From positions 1 through 64,000 of the forward strand of contig SNVD02005071.1 of assembly GCA_013180625.2 (NCBI GenBank): a stretch of DNA of 64,000 bases, read 5' to 3'. The notes beneath the pieces are model-generated. The model did no database searches. It was not told the origin of the DNA and was given only the letters and a program-made list of their open reading frames with translations. This stretch comes from Boswellia sacra (lineage: Eukaryota; Streptophyta; Magnoliopsida; Sapindales; Burseraceae). Below, in pieces: positions 1 to 11,470 of the stretch. Numbering within the stretch: position 1 is the first letter of the stretch; each line of letters opens with the position of its first letter. The position numbers and the translations under genes were made by a program.

Positions 1-519
1 AAAAACATAAAAATACCAAGGAATATAGCAAAGAAACATGGACGAATTGATATGAAAATGATATATAAATAGACACTTATCATAATCCTAAAAGGAAATC
101 CCTACTAACATCTCTCCAAGGAAGTTAAGGAACAGGGAGGGGAGTGTATAACCCTTGATTAAGTTTTCTAGCCTTAGCTAGTTGACAAGTACGACACTGA
201 GATACAATCCTAAACATCCCTCTTTAATGATGGCTAATAAAACCTATCCTCAACTAAGGCAATAGTTTTATCTCTTTCTAAGTGACCAGCTAATCCTCCA
301 ACATGCATTTCCCAAACTAGAAAATCTTTCATAGAAATACGAGGAATGCATAAACAAGAACCCTTAAAAAGGTAACCATCACGAATGATAAAATCTACAT
401 GATCTCTACGGTTATTATCTAAGAATTCCTTATAAATGATGCCAAAATCAAGACAAGAAGGATACTCAGACTTCATCCTATCAAATCCTACAATTTCAAC
501 TTGCATGGTTTGAAGGATG
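1..519 (-). pseudogene. integrase N-terminal part of the Ty3/gypsy element
   Basis: Minus-strand frames after the RNase H domain read HVGGLAGHLERDKT with downstream CISVVRTCQLAKA. These give the His-His...Cys-Cys zinc-binding module that starts gypsy integrases. The catalytic core would begin at the left edge. A stop lies just after DRFYWPSLKRDV (about 220). No chromodomain can be judged because the sequence ends. Confidence 0.75.
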
Positions 520-1178
520 TACATGACTCTACTAAGGGCGCCAACTACTTTCTTATCCTCTCCAGGCTTGTGTCTAAGGACAAAGGTGAACATTTGAAGG
601 AACTCAGACCACTTGACATGTCTCTCATTTAATCGCTTTTGGGATTGAAGATATTTCAACGCTTGGTGGTTAGAGTAAAGGACAAATTCATTAGGCAAAA
701 GGTAACACTGCCAATGTTGTAGAGATCTAACAATAGCATAGAACTCTAGAATATCTTTGTTTAGCCTCAATGAGTTTCTCACTAAAGAAAGCAATAGGGT
801 GACCCTCTTGACTCAAGACTCCTCCTATACCTACTCCTGAAGCATCACAAGCTACTTCAAAGACTTTGGAAAAATCTGGATGCCTAAGAACAGGGGCTTG
901 AGTCATACGTTGTTTAACAAGCTCAAATGCTCTAGTGGCTGTAGGGGTCCATATAAATTCACCCTTTCGCATGCATCAGTGATGGGTGCCATAATGGTGC
1001 TAAACTCTCTAATGAATCTCCTATATAAAGAAGCTAATCCATGGAAACTGCGAATTTTAGACAAAGTCCTAGGCGTAGGCCACGATGTAATAGCTTTTAC
1101 CTTACTAGGATCAGCTTTTATACCCTTTGAAGAAATATGAATCCTAAGAAAAGGACTTGAGATTGCATAAAAGAGCAT
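520..1178 (-). pseudogene. RNase H region of the Ty3/gypsy element
   Basis: The RT thumb/connection is seen at 903-1178 ([19 protein letters not shown], then [21 protein letters not shown]). RNase H follows: [26 protein letters not shown] with the first catalytic Asp in CDASG, then FALIR-like and LQSQKRLNERHVKWSEFLQ motifs, ending at a GALSR box (normally DALSR). Two frameshifts (near 900-970 and 727-790) split it. It normally removes the RNA template during replication. Confidence 0.85.
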
Positions 1179-1179
1179 T

Positions 1180-1788
1180 TCTTAAGGTTGATGTACATCT
1201 TCTCATTCCGAAGGGTATTGAAAATTTTCTTAAGATGGTTTAAATGATCTTCCTCACTCTTACTATTTATGAGAATATCATCAAAATAAACTACAAGGAA
1301 CTTCCTTTATAGGGTCGTAACATATGTGTCATGACTCTCATAAAAGTACCAGGAGCATTGGACAACGCAAAAGGCATAACTAACCACTCATACAATCCAT
1401 TAGGGGATTTAAAAGCAGTTTTTCACTCATCACCTGGTCTAATCCTAATTTGGTGATAACCACTCATTAAATCTAGCTTGGAGAACCAATTAGAACCAGC
1501 TAACTCATCTAACATATCCTCAAGTCTAGGTATGGGAAACCTATACTTAATAGTTATTTTGTTGATGGCCCTACTATCAACACACATTCTCCAAGATCCA
1601 TCTTTCTTAGGGGTGAGTAACACTGGAACTGCACAAAGGCTAAAACTATGACGAATGAGACCTTTCTCCAACAAACCATCTATTTGTCTATTTAACTCAG
1701 CTTTCTCAGTGGGGTTCATCCTATAATGTGGAAGGTTAGGAAGTTGTGAACCTGGAACTAAGTCAATGGCATGTTGAATATCCCTCAT
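1180..1788 (-). pseudogene. reverse transcriptase of the Ty3/gypsy element, broken
   Basis: The intact part (1423-1788) holds classic gypsy RT motifs: [18 protein letters not shown], then [18 protein letters not shown], then [16 protein letters not shown]. After a stop at about 1420 it continues as [24 protein letters not shown]. The catalytic YxDD box is degraded to an MIF-like sequence around 1270, so polymerase activity is lost even apart from the stops. The LPHYRMNP stretch just before it is the usual protease-RT linker. Confidence 0.9.
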
Positions 1789-1806
1789 GGGTGGTAGCTC
1801 ATTTGG

Positions 1807-2442
1807 TCAGTCCTTAGGAGCTACATCACTAAACTCTTCTAAAAGTTCGCCTATCTTAGGGGAAAAGTCTAAACTAGACTCTGGTGATTGCTCATTTAGA
1901 ACCAAAGTGTACACAACACCAGTCTCTTGGCTTTCTCTCATAAAATGAGTTGCACCCAAAATATTCAAGTTGTGTTTCTTAGGCACTAAGGTATTGGATC
2001 TAGATTTTGGAGTTGGCTTATCCTTTTGAACCCTATTTGAAACCTTACAATTGTCATTAGGTTTGGCTGGTATCAAGGTAATAGGTTTACCACAATGATT
2101 AAAAACATAGGTATTCTCTTTCCCATAGTTTATAACATCATGGTCATAAAGCCATGGTCTACCAAGGAGGACATGAGCTACATCCATGGGTAACAAGTTA
2201 CAATAGATGTTTTCTTTGTAAGAACACAACTTAAGAGGAACAAGACATCTATGGGTGACAGGTAGCTTGTTTTATTAACCCAAGCTACCTGAAAAGGATT
2301 AGGGTGAGGCTCTAGAGTGAGGTTAATTAAACCTATCAATTGCAGCCTTAGAGATGACATTTAAGGTACTACCTCCATCTATCACTAGTTTGCATAACTG
2401 ATTATTAAGGGGAACTAAGGTATGGAAAATACTAGTTCTCTT
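1807..2442 (-). pseudogene. aspartic protease region of the Ty3/gypsy element
   Basis: The minus strand near 2350-2400 encodes KLVIDGGSTLNVIS, the active-site neighbourhood of plant gypsy proteases (D-G-G-S in place of the usual D-T/S-G). Downstream come the conserved stretch VAHVLLGRPWLYDHDV (about 2130-2190) and an acidic linker ending just before reverse transcriptase. Frameshifts divide the region into several frames. This domain normally cuts the gag-pol polyprotein; the copy cannot do so as one chain. Confidence 0.8.
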
Positions 2443-3720
2443 TCAAGAATCAGAAACTACTAGAGTAGACAAGATACAACACATAACTAACAATTGCTCA
2501 TTAAACTCCTCTTCTTGAATGTCTCCTAATCCTAAATCTTCACTCTCCTCTAATGATTCTAAGACCTCTCCTTCAGGATCCTCATGTATTGATTCACTAG
2601 GGTCATATCCTATGGTCATAGTACGACTAGGACAACGAGCAGCAACATGGCCTCTACCTTGACAATTGTGGCACACAATTAGGGAACTAAAGAATTGTTT
2701 TGAAGCATTCATTGATCTTTCCCTATTTGAGTTGAAACGAGGATTTACATTAGGATTGGAGGCACTAAATGTGGAGTAACTAGGAGTTGACGAGTTAGAA
2801 GCTCTAGTAGTGGAGGATTGTTTATTAAAGTTGGTCTTATTAAAAGCCTTAATTTGAGGAGATGGAGTATACACTCCAGAAGTTTGCCTAGCATTATAAA
2901 TTTTTGCATGGAGTTCAGCTTCTAGTGCTTTATTATAGGCATCTTCTACAGTTTCAAGGGAACTCAACTGAACAACACGCTGGATGTCAAACCCAAGTCC
3001 ATTAATTCATCTTGATACTGTGGCATCATTAGACTCTTCAATGTTACACCTAATGTGAAGACTATCAAACTTAGATTGGTACTCAAAGACATTAGAAGAA
3101 CCCTGCCTAAGGTTAAGCAATTGCCTATAAAGTTGCTTCTTATAGGACTGAGGGATATATTTTTGTGTAAGGTCCATTTTTAGTTCTTCCTAAGTAGGAA
3201 AACGATAATACTGTTGGCGAAATCTACGTTCTATGGACTGACGAAAAATCCTAGCGGTGCCAACTAATTTAAGTCGAGCAAAGCGAACACGATAGGTGTT
3301 TACCATGTCATTCCAATCAAAGTACTCCTCTATGGCATTTATCCAATCTAAGAAAGCAGTGGGTTCTAACCTACCACCAAACTCAGGAACATTGTGTTTG
3401 GCACCTTTTGGAATGTCAGATGACTCATGCCTAGAATGACTTCTGGTGCTTCTATGACTACCTTTATCATCACTATCATCTTCAAACAAAGGATTATGAG
3501 TATATTCTTGCTCAAGATGTCTTTTAGATGTAGATACTATGACTTTCTTACCCTTATGAAATCTATTAGATGACCCAAGATTGTTATCCCTACGATTAGC
3601 TTGCTCTCTAATATCATGTACTATCTATTCAATTTGAGTGAACCTAAGTTCTAATCCATTCAGCCTATTTTTTATGGTATTTAAATCAAGTTGTTCAGGC
3701 GGGGCATTTGGGTCTACCAT
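2443..3720 (-). pseudogene. gag of the Ty3/gypsy element, broken
   Basis: Gag forms the particle that packages the element RNA. The frame opens at an ATG at 3720 (MVDPNAPPEQ) and shows the retrotransposon gag core around 3190-3490 (WINAIEEYFDW, followed by a region rich in R and F). A CCHC zinc knuckle of the form CX2CX4HX4C (CHNCQGRGHVAARC) lies near 2640-2690. An acidic tail follows, as is usual before the protease. At least three in-frame stops interrupt it, for example within the first 40 codons (after the residues FTQIE). The family is certain, the sub-lineage is not. Confidence 0.85.
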
Positions 3721-4591
3721 TTTTTTTTAAGTAGTAATGCTAAGTCTAGACTAAAATTTCCTATAAGCGATAGAATAAATCTGATGCTGTTGCAATGTAA
3801 ATAAGGCAAGAAAAGTAACTATGCAATGGTTTTTTTTTTTTAAGACTGAAAGTGTATGGGCTAAAGTGAAATTTAATGAAACTATACAGGCTAACATGTG
3901 AATATTGAGAATGCAGGGGTTAAACTGTAAAATGGATAAATTGCAAATTTTAAATTTTTGACGATGGTGTATTTATGCAAAGTGGGTGGGTTTCCAGAAA
4001 TTAGGCTTGATTCATTGGCAAATAACCTGAAAGCCCATAATAAAAATATGAATCAATTTTAAAAAGTGACAAAAAAGTGCCTAACCTCAAACATCCAAAA
4101 CACTCTCAAGTGGCGACTTCCGGCGATCGAACGGTGACGGCCAAACCTTCAGGTGCTAGATCGGCAACAGTGGAAACTTTTTCGACCGGTGGTGTAAGCT
4201 GCGGTGGTTTGTGTGGTGGCTTCCAAGCTAAATTTTGATTTTTGGAGACTTTCCAATAGGAATTAGCAGTCGGCAAAGAAGGGAAAGTTGACAGGGAGGG
4301 GCCGATCTATCACTTGGTGGTGGAGTTGAGACACCACTCGCCGGTCGGCGGCAATGAGCAGTAGCAACGACGAACGATTTTTGGACGTTTTGAGGGGTTT
4401 CCGTGGGATTTTGGTGACGGTGATGAAGGGAAGAATGATGGGGACGTCCCGATCTACAAGTTGATGTATTTGGTGATGGGTGATGCGTCGGTGGCCGGTG
4501 ATGAACAGTAACTCCGGCGATGAATAGTAACAATCAGTGATTGTATTTGGGGTTTATAGAATTTAGGATGAATTTTGTGGAACGATGTTAG
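3721..4591 (-). other. untranslated leader of the Ty3/gypsy element
   Basis: About 870 bases lie between the primer-binding site and the first gag ATG (complement of 3718-3720). The stretch 4090-4540 is richer in G and C than its surroundings, with many CCGGCG-like words. No credible coding frame is seen; the open frames here look like chance products of this composition. Confidence 0.6.
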
Positions 4592-4603
4592 GCTCTGATA
4601 CCA
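4592..4603 (-). other. primer-binding site (initiator tRNA-Met type)
   Basis: The minus strand reads TGGTATCAGAGC, the usual plant retrotransposon site complementary to the 3' end of initiator methionine tRNA. It lies three bases inside the LTR end, where minus-strand DNA synthesis would start. Confidence 0.85.
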
Positions 4604-4606
4604 AAT

Positions 4607-4977
4607 TGACGGGGAACCCATAACAAGAACAAACCAAAATTGAACAAACACTCAACAATCACTCACACTCACACACAATCAACCAACAATCTGTCTGAAT
4701 ACTCCTTTAATATATCAAATAATCAATGTCTAACAAAATAATAATGAAATCCTGTATTTATACTAATCAAGACATATTGGAATTTGAGTCAAATTAGGAA
4801 AGTCAAAATCCCTATTTGAGTCAATCCCTAAACTAACAATTTGGGTTTGAATCAAATTAGGAAAAGTCAAGATCCCTAATTGAGTCAAAATCCCTAAATT
4901 GATGATTTTTCAAATTAAAAAAAATAAAATTAAAAGACTATAATAACCCTAATAATAAAATAAGCCATGCTACATCA
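4607..4977 (-). repeat. 5' LTR of the Ty3/gypsy element (371 bp)
   Basis: Read on the minus strand the segment begins TGATGTAGCATGG and ends CCCCGTCA, the TG...CA ends of an LTR. It is followed after three bases by a primer-binding site. It is AT-rich and holds two related stretches around 4780-4900 (variants of AGTCAAAATCCCTA). The partner LTR is outside the window, so boundaries rest on the TG/CA ends and the PBS position only. Confidence 0.7.
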
Positions 4978-5401
4978 AATCCGCTTCTGGTTTGTCATCA
5001 TCAGGAAGGGTGGACTGCGAGTTTTCTTCGCATGGCAACTTCTACGAAAAAAGAAGCCTACGGAGCTTTAATCACCTACACCATCTTGATACACTATTGC
5101 ACATATGGTCCAAGACTCAGTACCACTACATAACCACAATTCCAACGAATCAACAACACCAAATGCTGCAGAAAGGGCCACCAGTGGCTCCTCCTCAAAA
5201 CCCTAACCATGTTAAACAATCTTTGGGGCAACCCACTAGGGTTCTGACTGTCCCAGCCTTGCCCATTTGGAAACCGAGTTTTGTTCTCCCTCCTGCAACA
5301 CAAACAAAGGTTGATATGAATAATAAGTTTATGATTAGCCCGTTTCTGAGGGAGTTGATTTCAATGGCTGATAATAACAAGCCATTAGAAGTAGTGTCAC
5401 T

Positions 5402-6070
5402 AGTGACAGAGCCAGAAAATTAAATCAGGGGGGCATTTGTGAATGTAATAAAAAACATAATATATAATAAATAGATTTTTTATAAATATTTATATATTAA
5501 AATATTTTATACTTAATATTTGATAACCAATAAAAAAGTAATTAAGATTACATATTAATTTTATAACTTGTCTCTTTTTGTAATTAACTTTTATTTTTAA
5601 GAATATAATACTAAAATGTATGTCTTATAGTTAATTTCAATTGATGATAAACTTGGTAATGATCAAAAAATAATCAATTTGTTTTTTTTTTTTAAGTGAT
5701 ATGTTAAAAACAAATAGTTAATTGCAAGTTAATTTCATAAATCAAAAGTATTAATTGTTTAGTTAACATTGAATGTAAATTATATAAAGAAAAAGAAGTT
5801 TTAATATATATAAATTGGTAGACATTGTTAATAATTTAGATAATGTAGTTTTATATTTTAAATAATGAGTTTGTTGGACTAAAGGTTAACATATTTTATA
5901 GAAAGGGATTGGATACTATATTTATAAGTTTTGGGGGAAAAGTGAAATTAATAAAGTAAGATGGACCATTAAAATTTTTCTGTGACCAAAAAAAAAAGAA
6001 AGAAAAAGACTCACATTGGACTCAGTGGGGGCAATTGCCCCCACTGGTCCCAATGTGGCTCCGCCCCCGA
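5402..6070. mobile_element. non-autonomous hAT-type element with 8-bp TSD
   Basis: The element is flanked by GTGTCACT at 5394-5401 and again at 6071-6078. The left end AGTGACAGAGCCAG and the complement of the right end GGGGGCGGAGCCAC share an imperfect terminal inverted repeat around AGCCA. The interior is AT-rich with no transposase. The open frame of the host pseudogene runs into the element by chance and stops at 5423. An 8-bp duplication points to a hAT-superfamily insertion. Confidence 0.75.
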
Positions 6071-6122
6071 GTGTCACTCAAAATGCTGCTTAAAGTTTTG
6101 GTTTCATCATCATCAACTGTTG

Positions 6123-7814
6123 CATAGGCGGACCCATGTGGAGACCAAGGGGGGCTCGGGCCCCCACTAGAAAAATAAAACTCCGTCATACCCCTTAAGT
6201 TTCAAAAGTTACATATAAATCCCTATATCACTAAGTTACCTCTCAACCTAACCAACTTGTCCCTACCTCTCTCCCACCCTTCCAAGTTATCATAACACAC
6301 AAAAAGACAATCTTCTTCAATTTTTCAAGTAAGTCTATACTTTATTCTATTCAATATTTCATTATTTTCTTTTATTCATAGATTTTTATTCAATTTTTTA
6401 GTGTTTTCTTTAAGCTTTGTACAAATTTTTCTTTCAAATCTCAATACAATGTTGATTGTTTAATGCCTATTTATTTATTTTTAATGCTTAACATTTATCT
6501 AACTTTAGATGCGTCTCACGCTATGTTGCAATTTAAATAAAGAGATAATATCCAACTTGTCTACTAAAAATGTTACAATGAAATAAAAGCAATGATTTGG
6601 ACATTTCATATTAATAGATCTAGAGTCAACCTGATGATAAATCAAGTTTTCTTACTACTTTTTTGATTAATTGCTTTTTGGCGTGATACCCATCAAAACC
6701 TTGTAGTAAATTAAACTAATTAAATAATACGTATTTAATTTGTTTATTTTTAGTCTTTTTGAATAGAAAATTATGTATAATTATTTTTTTTTTGTTAGTT
6801 ATGGAGAGATATTTTAAAAGAAAATCTACTGCATCAAGTCCAAAAAAAAATGCTTGAAGTTCAAAGCAAAATTGTTGTGATATTAATTTACAAGATTTAC
6901 CTGCAGATCCTAGACTAAGAACTCCAATTTTAGAATATAATCCTAATGTTCGGGATCAAGTTCGAAGAACTTATCTTCAAAAGGGTCATTGTCAACCTCT
7001 TGATCACAATTTTCCTTTCAAAAAATATGGAGAGAAGTCGAGAATATTTAATCCAGCTTGATTTGATGAATACACTAATTGGTTAGAGTATAGTATAGCA
7101 TAGCAAAAGATGCTTTATTTTGCTTATGTTGCTATCTCTTTAAACCAAATATTGGAGAGCAAGAAGGTGGTGAATCTTTTGTAAGTAAAGGGTTTTCAAA
7201 CTGGAAGAAAAAATAGAGGTTAAAAGATCATGTTGGAGGTCCTAATAGTGCTCACAATCAAGCTTGGGGTATGTGTGAAGCATTGTTGAAGCAAGAGCAG
7301 CCTATAGAGACAATTTTAGTGAGACAATCTCACGAACCTCGAATTGACTATCGAACTCGTTTGGGTACATCAATTGATTGTATTAGGTTTCTTTTAAGAC
7401 AAGGGCTTCCATTTTATGGACATGATGAATCAGAAGAGTCTAACAATCGAGAAAATTTTCTTGAGCTCTTATATTGGTTGTGTGATCATAATGAGGAAAT
7501 AAGAAGAGTTGCATTACAAAATGCTCCTGAAAATTTGAAATTGATAGCACAAAAAATTCAAAAAGACATAGTAACCCGTAGGGGACAATTATGATTTTGT
7601 ATTTCTTGAATAAATTAACTATCAAATTTTAATATTTTACATTTTGTTTTATTGTGTTAGGATTTATTCTAAGGAGTAAGGTTCCTTATATCCCTCTATC
7701 TATGTGTATTTTTTTTAATTTTTAATAAATTTTTTTCATTGTTTATCAAAGAAATTATAAAAATCTAAAAATGCTAAGGTGCCCCCCTTTGACAAAATCC
7801 TGGGTTCGCCACGG
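6123..7814 (+). mobile_element. hAT transposon, internally degraded, 8-bp TSD
   Basis: AACTGTTG occurs at 6115-6122 and 7815-7822, exactly flanking the element. The left end CATAGGCGGACCCATG and the complement of the right end CCGTGGCGAACCCAGG form an imperfect terminal inverted repeat. It carries a transposase remnant on the plus strand. It sits only 44 bases from the other hAT-type insertion in the same PCF11-like pseudogene. Length (1692 bp) is well below an autonomous copy, so most of the transposase gene is missing. Confidence 0.85.
6801..7594 (+). pseudogene. hAT transposase (TTF/MYM-type zinc finger class), 5' part
   Basis: The frame starts at ATG 6801 (MERYFKRKSTASSPKK) and contains DLPADPRLRTPILEYNPN, then RRTYLQKGHCQPLDHNFPF and IFNPA, the N-terminal signature of the plant TTF-type zinc-finger hAT proteins. 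After frameshifts and stops it resumes at 7271 with SIDCIRFLLRQGLPFYGHDE and NAPENLKLIAQKIQKDIV. The dimerisation and most of the catalytic region are absent. It has at least four in-frame stops. Confidence 0.8.
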
Positions 7815-8532
7815 AACTGTTGGAAAGAGCCAATAGTGGATGATGACGATAGGGCTGGAGTTCAATCATGCAAAGCTTAAGGTGCGTAATGAGTATGTGA
7901 TGAGGTCTCTGTATGCTGATCTTCCAAGACAACGCGCAACATGTGAACTGAGGTTCAGGGCTCAAGAAGAAAAAGGTCAACATATGGACTGGCACGTGAG
8001 GAAGAACCGGGTTACTAAGAAGAATGTCAAGTATAAGAAAACAAAGAATATTAAGTCTAAGCAAATACAGTCTCGAAAGTGGTTTCCAACCTCAAGCTTT
8101 TTACTTAGAAGCTTCTGAGGTAAATGGCATGCCAAATGCACAAGCTCCTGCGTTCATCAGTACTGGTACTGTCAAGGAAGAGAACAACTTTGAGGAAATG
8201 TTAGCTGTTTTTCCACATGGAGATCAGAAAGAATGCCCACCGTGCATGGAGGCCTGTGAGGAGTACTTTAGCGATGAGACAATGATTGGATGTACAGGGG
8301 GACTGTGTACATTAATGAAGCCAAGTCCTCTATAAGACGACTGTACAAGTCTCTGGAGGGTCGCAGCTGGGTGCCTGTATACAAAAGAAGAGATCCAATT
8401 ATCGTCTGATGTTTCACACTGAAAACAAGATAGAAGATTGTAGCTTTTTTTCTGTTATAGTTAAAAATTTTATCAATGGTATTGTATTTTTCAACTGAAC
8501 TGGTGTATGACTAATCATTTTTGGTAAACAAC

Positions 8533-9010
8533 ACAATTCTTTCATATTCTCAACTCTGTTTCTTCTATTTCCAATTTTTGTTGCAGTTTAAATATGTTAA
8601 CCTTACTCCATTGCCATAAAATGTAGAAAGATAACGGAGCGTGATGACAGAACAACGTTAATGTAGAGTAACTTTTCAATGTAGCTATAAAATGTCTCTA
8701 GCCTGAAGCAAGATATATAAGAGGGCAAAAGTAGCCGTCTGTTGTTATTGTTAGTGTATTTTAAATAAGGTTGAAACTTTATGATCAAGTAAAGAATTTT
8801 TAAATTTAAGTCATTGTATGACAACACATGCATGTTTGGTAATGAGCTCATGCACAATACTTTCATATTTTCAGTTCTGTTTCTTATATTTCTAGTTTTT
8901 GGAATTTAGATAAGGAGATTATTAACGGAGAACTAAAAGTGACTGACTTTGTTGCTTAATGTAGGATAAACTTAATTACTTGCTAAGTTGCTATAAAATG
9001 TAGAAAGGTG
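8533..9010 (+). repeat. imperfect local duplication
   Basis: A block at 8533-8640 (TTCTTTCATATTCTCAACTC ... CATAAAATGTAGAAAG) recurs at 8855-9010 with substitutions (TACTTTCATATTTTCAGTTC ... TATAAAATGTAGAAAG). The spacing of about 320-380 bp differs between the two halves, so indels have built up. No gene is seen here; it would be 3' flank of the PCF11-like pseudogene. Confidence 0.55.
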
Positions 9011-10220
9011 TTTCAGCACATTGATGCATGCAATATCATTTAGCACATTAACCGTTAGGCGACTTTTGACAGTAAACTTTGGTAAAATTTGTTTCAATGA
9101 GATATTCACCATCAAGAGCTTTGTCGTCCATGGCAGGCTAGAACTGTGCAGGCCCTGTGTCGTTCAGAAAGCTTACATCCAAGCCAACGCCTGGATACCC
9201 CAGCCTGCACACATGTTATAAATAATTTAATACCAGTCTTGCAGCCCTGCTTTATTGTTAGGAATAAATTTGTGTAGAAATTGTCCTTGAAAAACCCGTT
9301 ACAAGGTAGGGTGTTCATATGTTTGCAAACTCAATTGCTAAATCATTTCTTAGCACAGTAAGACTTAATTGTATCATTAAATTTTTACACAGAAGCTATG
9401 GAAAATGTGGATCCAAAATCTTATATTGCTAGATGTTGACCCAAAAATCAAATACCTTCAATTTCAGTTATTTGCTCATCAATTTTATCCCTACCCTTTA
9501 TGCTTTGTAATCAGAAAAGCGATCGAAATATTATCTTTCAAATTCTTATATAGATTATGTAAAGCAAGGAGAAAAAAGATGACAACAAAACAACAGCAAC
9601 AGTATATCTCAGTTGCAATCACTTGATTACGAGTTTATGGACAAAACCACAAAAGCATTGCAAAAGAAAAAAAAACACCTGGAAATTGAAAAGGAGTTGT
9701 AAGATCTAAAGGCTAACTAGAACAAATTTAGGTTGAATTTTTTAGCAATCATTTAGCATACAAAAATTTTCAAAAATTGGCAAAGAATAATTAAAAAAAA
9801 AAAAAAACTATGAAAAACTAAACACAGCATAAAGTCACATTTCTTTCTTGCTCATAATTGTTTCCCCTTTCCATGCTAGGACACCATCATACATTAAAAA
9901 AGATGGCAACAACTTTAGGGCATGTTTGACAACCACAACATCTCTTGGACATAATTCTAATGCATTATCACCACTAAGCAATCCAAATAATCAAGGAAGT
10001 GATATATTCTGCAAAGAAGGCTCCTAGAGTAATTCTAGCTAGAAAGGTATGCAAGGACCAGAACCAAAGTGCTTATTCTACCTTCAGCAAGCCAGAAAGC
10101 CACTTTGGGCTGATTAACATTTAATACCAAATAGAAGATTAAATCACCCTAAGTATATGGAATCACTAGATTATATGCTTTCATGCTGTTTTCTTATCGT
10201 AGGTGAACTACATATACTTA

Positions 10221-10514
10221 TCATAAGGGGGAATTAAATAAATAGATAAGCAAAAAAGATTTAACAGGAAAGTACCAATCCCTGCTCAGCCATTTCTCTG
10301 CTTTTTTGACATTTGACCCAATCCCATCAAAAAACATGAAGGAGACATCAACCACAAGGCAAAGCACTGAACATAGGATGCAGAAGTCACATAAAAAGAA
10401 CTCTAGGAATCTAACCTCTTCTTGCAGTGACATCCTCCACAACTTTAGCATAGCAAGTCCTGTTGTAGCAAACACATTATCTTGATAACTGTCTATATGC
10501 TTCACTTCAATCAA
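10221..10514 (-). pseudogene. unidentified gene fragment, duplicated in both arms
   Basis: The minus strand is open for 97 codons from a non-ATG start and reads SYQDNVFATTGLAMLKLWRM and, further on, EKWLSRDWYFP. The matching plus-strand block at 39690-39960 encodes the related GYRDNVLATAGLAMLKLWRM before it shifts frame. Conservation of this peptide between the arms while the surrounding bases change hints at an old exon. I do not recognise the family. Confidence 0.35.
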
Positions 10515-11470
10515 TGCAATTGTTATGAATTACCTCTATTCACACTCTGTTGGATAAACTGATTTTTTCTTGTTGAATAAAAGCCAATGTTGTTCATGTA
10601 ACAAAAGAAGTGTCAAATGAATACAGCATTCTAAGATAGAAGAAATGGCTTCTTCTACTAATCACGAATTTCAACTACTAATTTCCAGTAAAAGGGGGGA
10701 ATTTCATGCTCAATGTTCTATAACTTATTGCCACCATTCAGCATCAATCAGAAAATCAAAACACAATTGTAAACAAAGAATGTTTTAGCTTGTAAAAGAG
10801 TTGTCTTACTGTCAAGAAGCAGGATAACATCAACATGGACTTTTAGTTAAACATCAACTCTACACAAACACATGCATGGACATAGATACAAAATTAGAAC
10901 AGAGAACAAAACTAACTCCGGTGTATTCTGCACAAAAGTTTATGTGAAAACACATACCTAAAGAATGCAACAGAGAAATTGGACAGAACAAGGTATTCTA
11001 GAGAGATAGCTTAAGAAAATCAGACAAAGAACTTGAGAAAGCAGTGAAATTACATCATCACTTATCGTGCTTTTAAGTATCTATTATGATTTTATTTATT
11101 ATCTTAGCCATTTACTCTGTAATAGCAACATCAATAACACGTTCGATTCGCGAGAAGAGAAAATATAAAATAATTGCATTTATATATTTTTCCCAACATA
11201 TAAATTTTCCAAAACATTAACAACTTACCTTTCCTTTTAGGTCATAAATACAAAAGGCATATTAAACTAACTCCCGTGTGGTTTGGATCAACTAATTTGG
11301 ATCTAGAGATTTCTGAAACTAATACTTTAACTCTTATATTTTAACAAAAACTAACATTAACACCCAAACAATAACTTAAATATATTAAATATAACAGGCA
11401 AAGTGTTAGTTTTTGGTTTGGATTTGGCTTGGACAGTGAAAAACATTTTGCAACTCTGTCTAAGGCCACT

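Larger units (their letters stand above)
1..4977 (-). mobile_element. Ty3/gypsy LTR retrotransposon, decayed, truncated by window edge
   Basis: On the minus strand the order is LTR (4607-4977), primer-binding site, leader, gag, aspartic protease, reverse transcriptase, RNase H, integrase. RT and RNase H before integrase is the Ty3/gypsy order. All domains carry stops or frameshifts, so the copy is not autonomous. The integrase and 3' LTR would lie left of base 1. The element starts (minus strand) with TGATG at 4977, directly beside PCF11-like pseudogene sequence, so it probably inserted into that gene copy. No target duplication can be tested because the other end is not in view. Confidence 0.9.
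4978..8422 (+). pseudogene. PCFS4: PCF11-like (PCFS4-type) mRNA cleavage factor pseudogene
   Basis: Host protein of this family works in pre-mRNA 3' end cleavage and polyadenylation. Three exon-like blocks remain once two transposons are skipped: 4992-5401 (frame ending NNKPLEVVSL), 6079-6122 (KMLLKVLVSSSS) and 7823-8422. The last block carries the family's C-terminal zinc-finger region: GLEFNHAKLKVRNEY, SLYADLPRQRATCELRF, HMDWHVRKN and RKWF, then YFSDET and a terminal SSDVSH before TGA at 8420-8422. Several frame changes (for example near 8080 and 8330) and a TAG at about 7833 show it is dead. The first zinc-binding Cys appears replaced in RATCELRF. Family call from remembered similarity; the first block is assigned by position rather than by motif. 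Confidence 0.7.
8292..11470 (+). repeat. left arm of large inverted duplication
   Basis: This stretch matches the reverse complement of 39205-46722 in blocks. The PCF11-like last exon (8292-8422) pairs with 46586-46722; 9340-9415 with 46330-46400; 9540-9720 with about 45800-45960; 9900-10030 with 40150-40228 plus 45613-45650; 10240-10500 with 39690-39980; and 11220-11470 with 39205-39470. The left arm keeps about 1 kb more (for example 10505-10985 and parts of 8425-9330). The arms lie about 28 kb apart. Confidence 0.85.

Noticed and set aside
4228..4651. Open frames on the minus strand near the Ty3 leader
   Set aside because: They lie in the leader and LTR and follow its GC-rich composition. 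No conserved motif.
7840..8118. Intact PCF11-like gene
   Set aside because: The frame changes near 8080 and 8330, a stop lies upstream at about 7833, and two transposons interrupt the 5' part.
11138..11160. ACACGTTCGATTCGCGAGAA as a tRNA T-loop
   Set aside because: No acceptor stem or anticodon arm can be folded around it.
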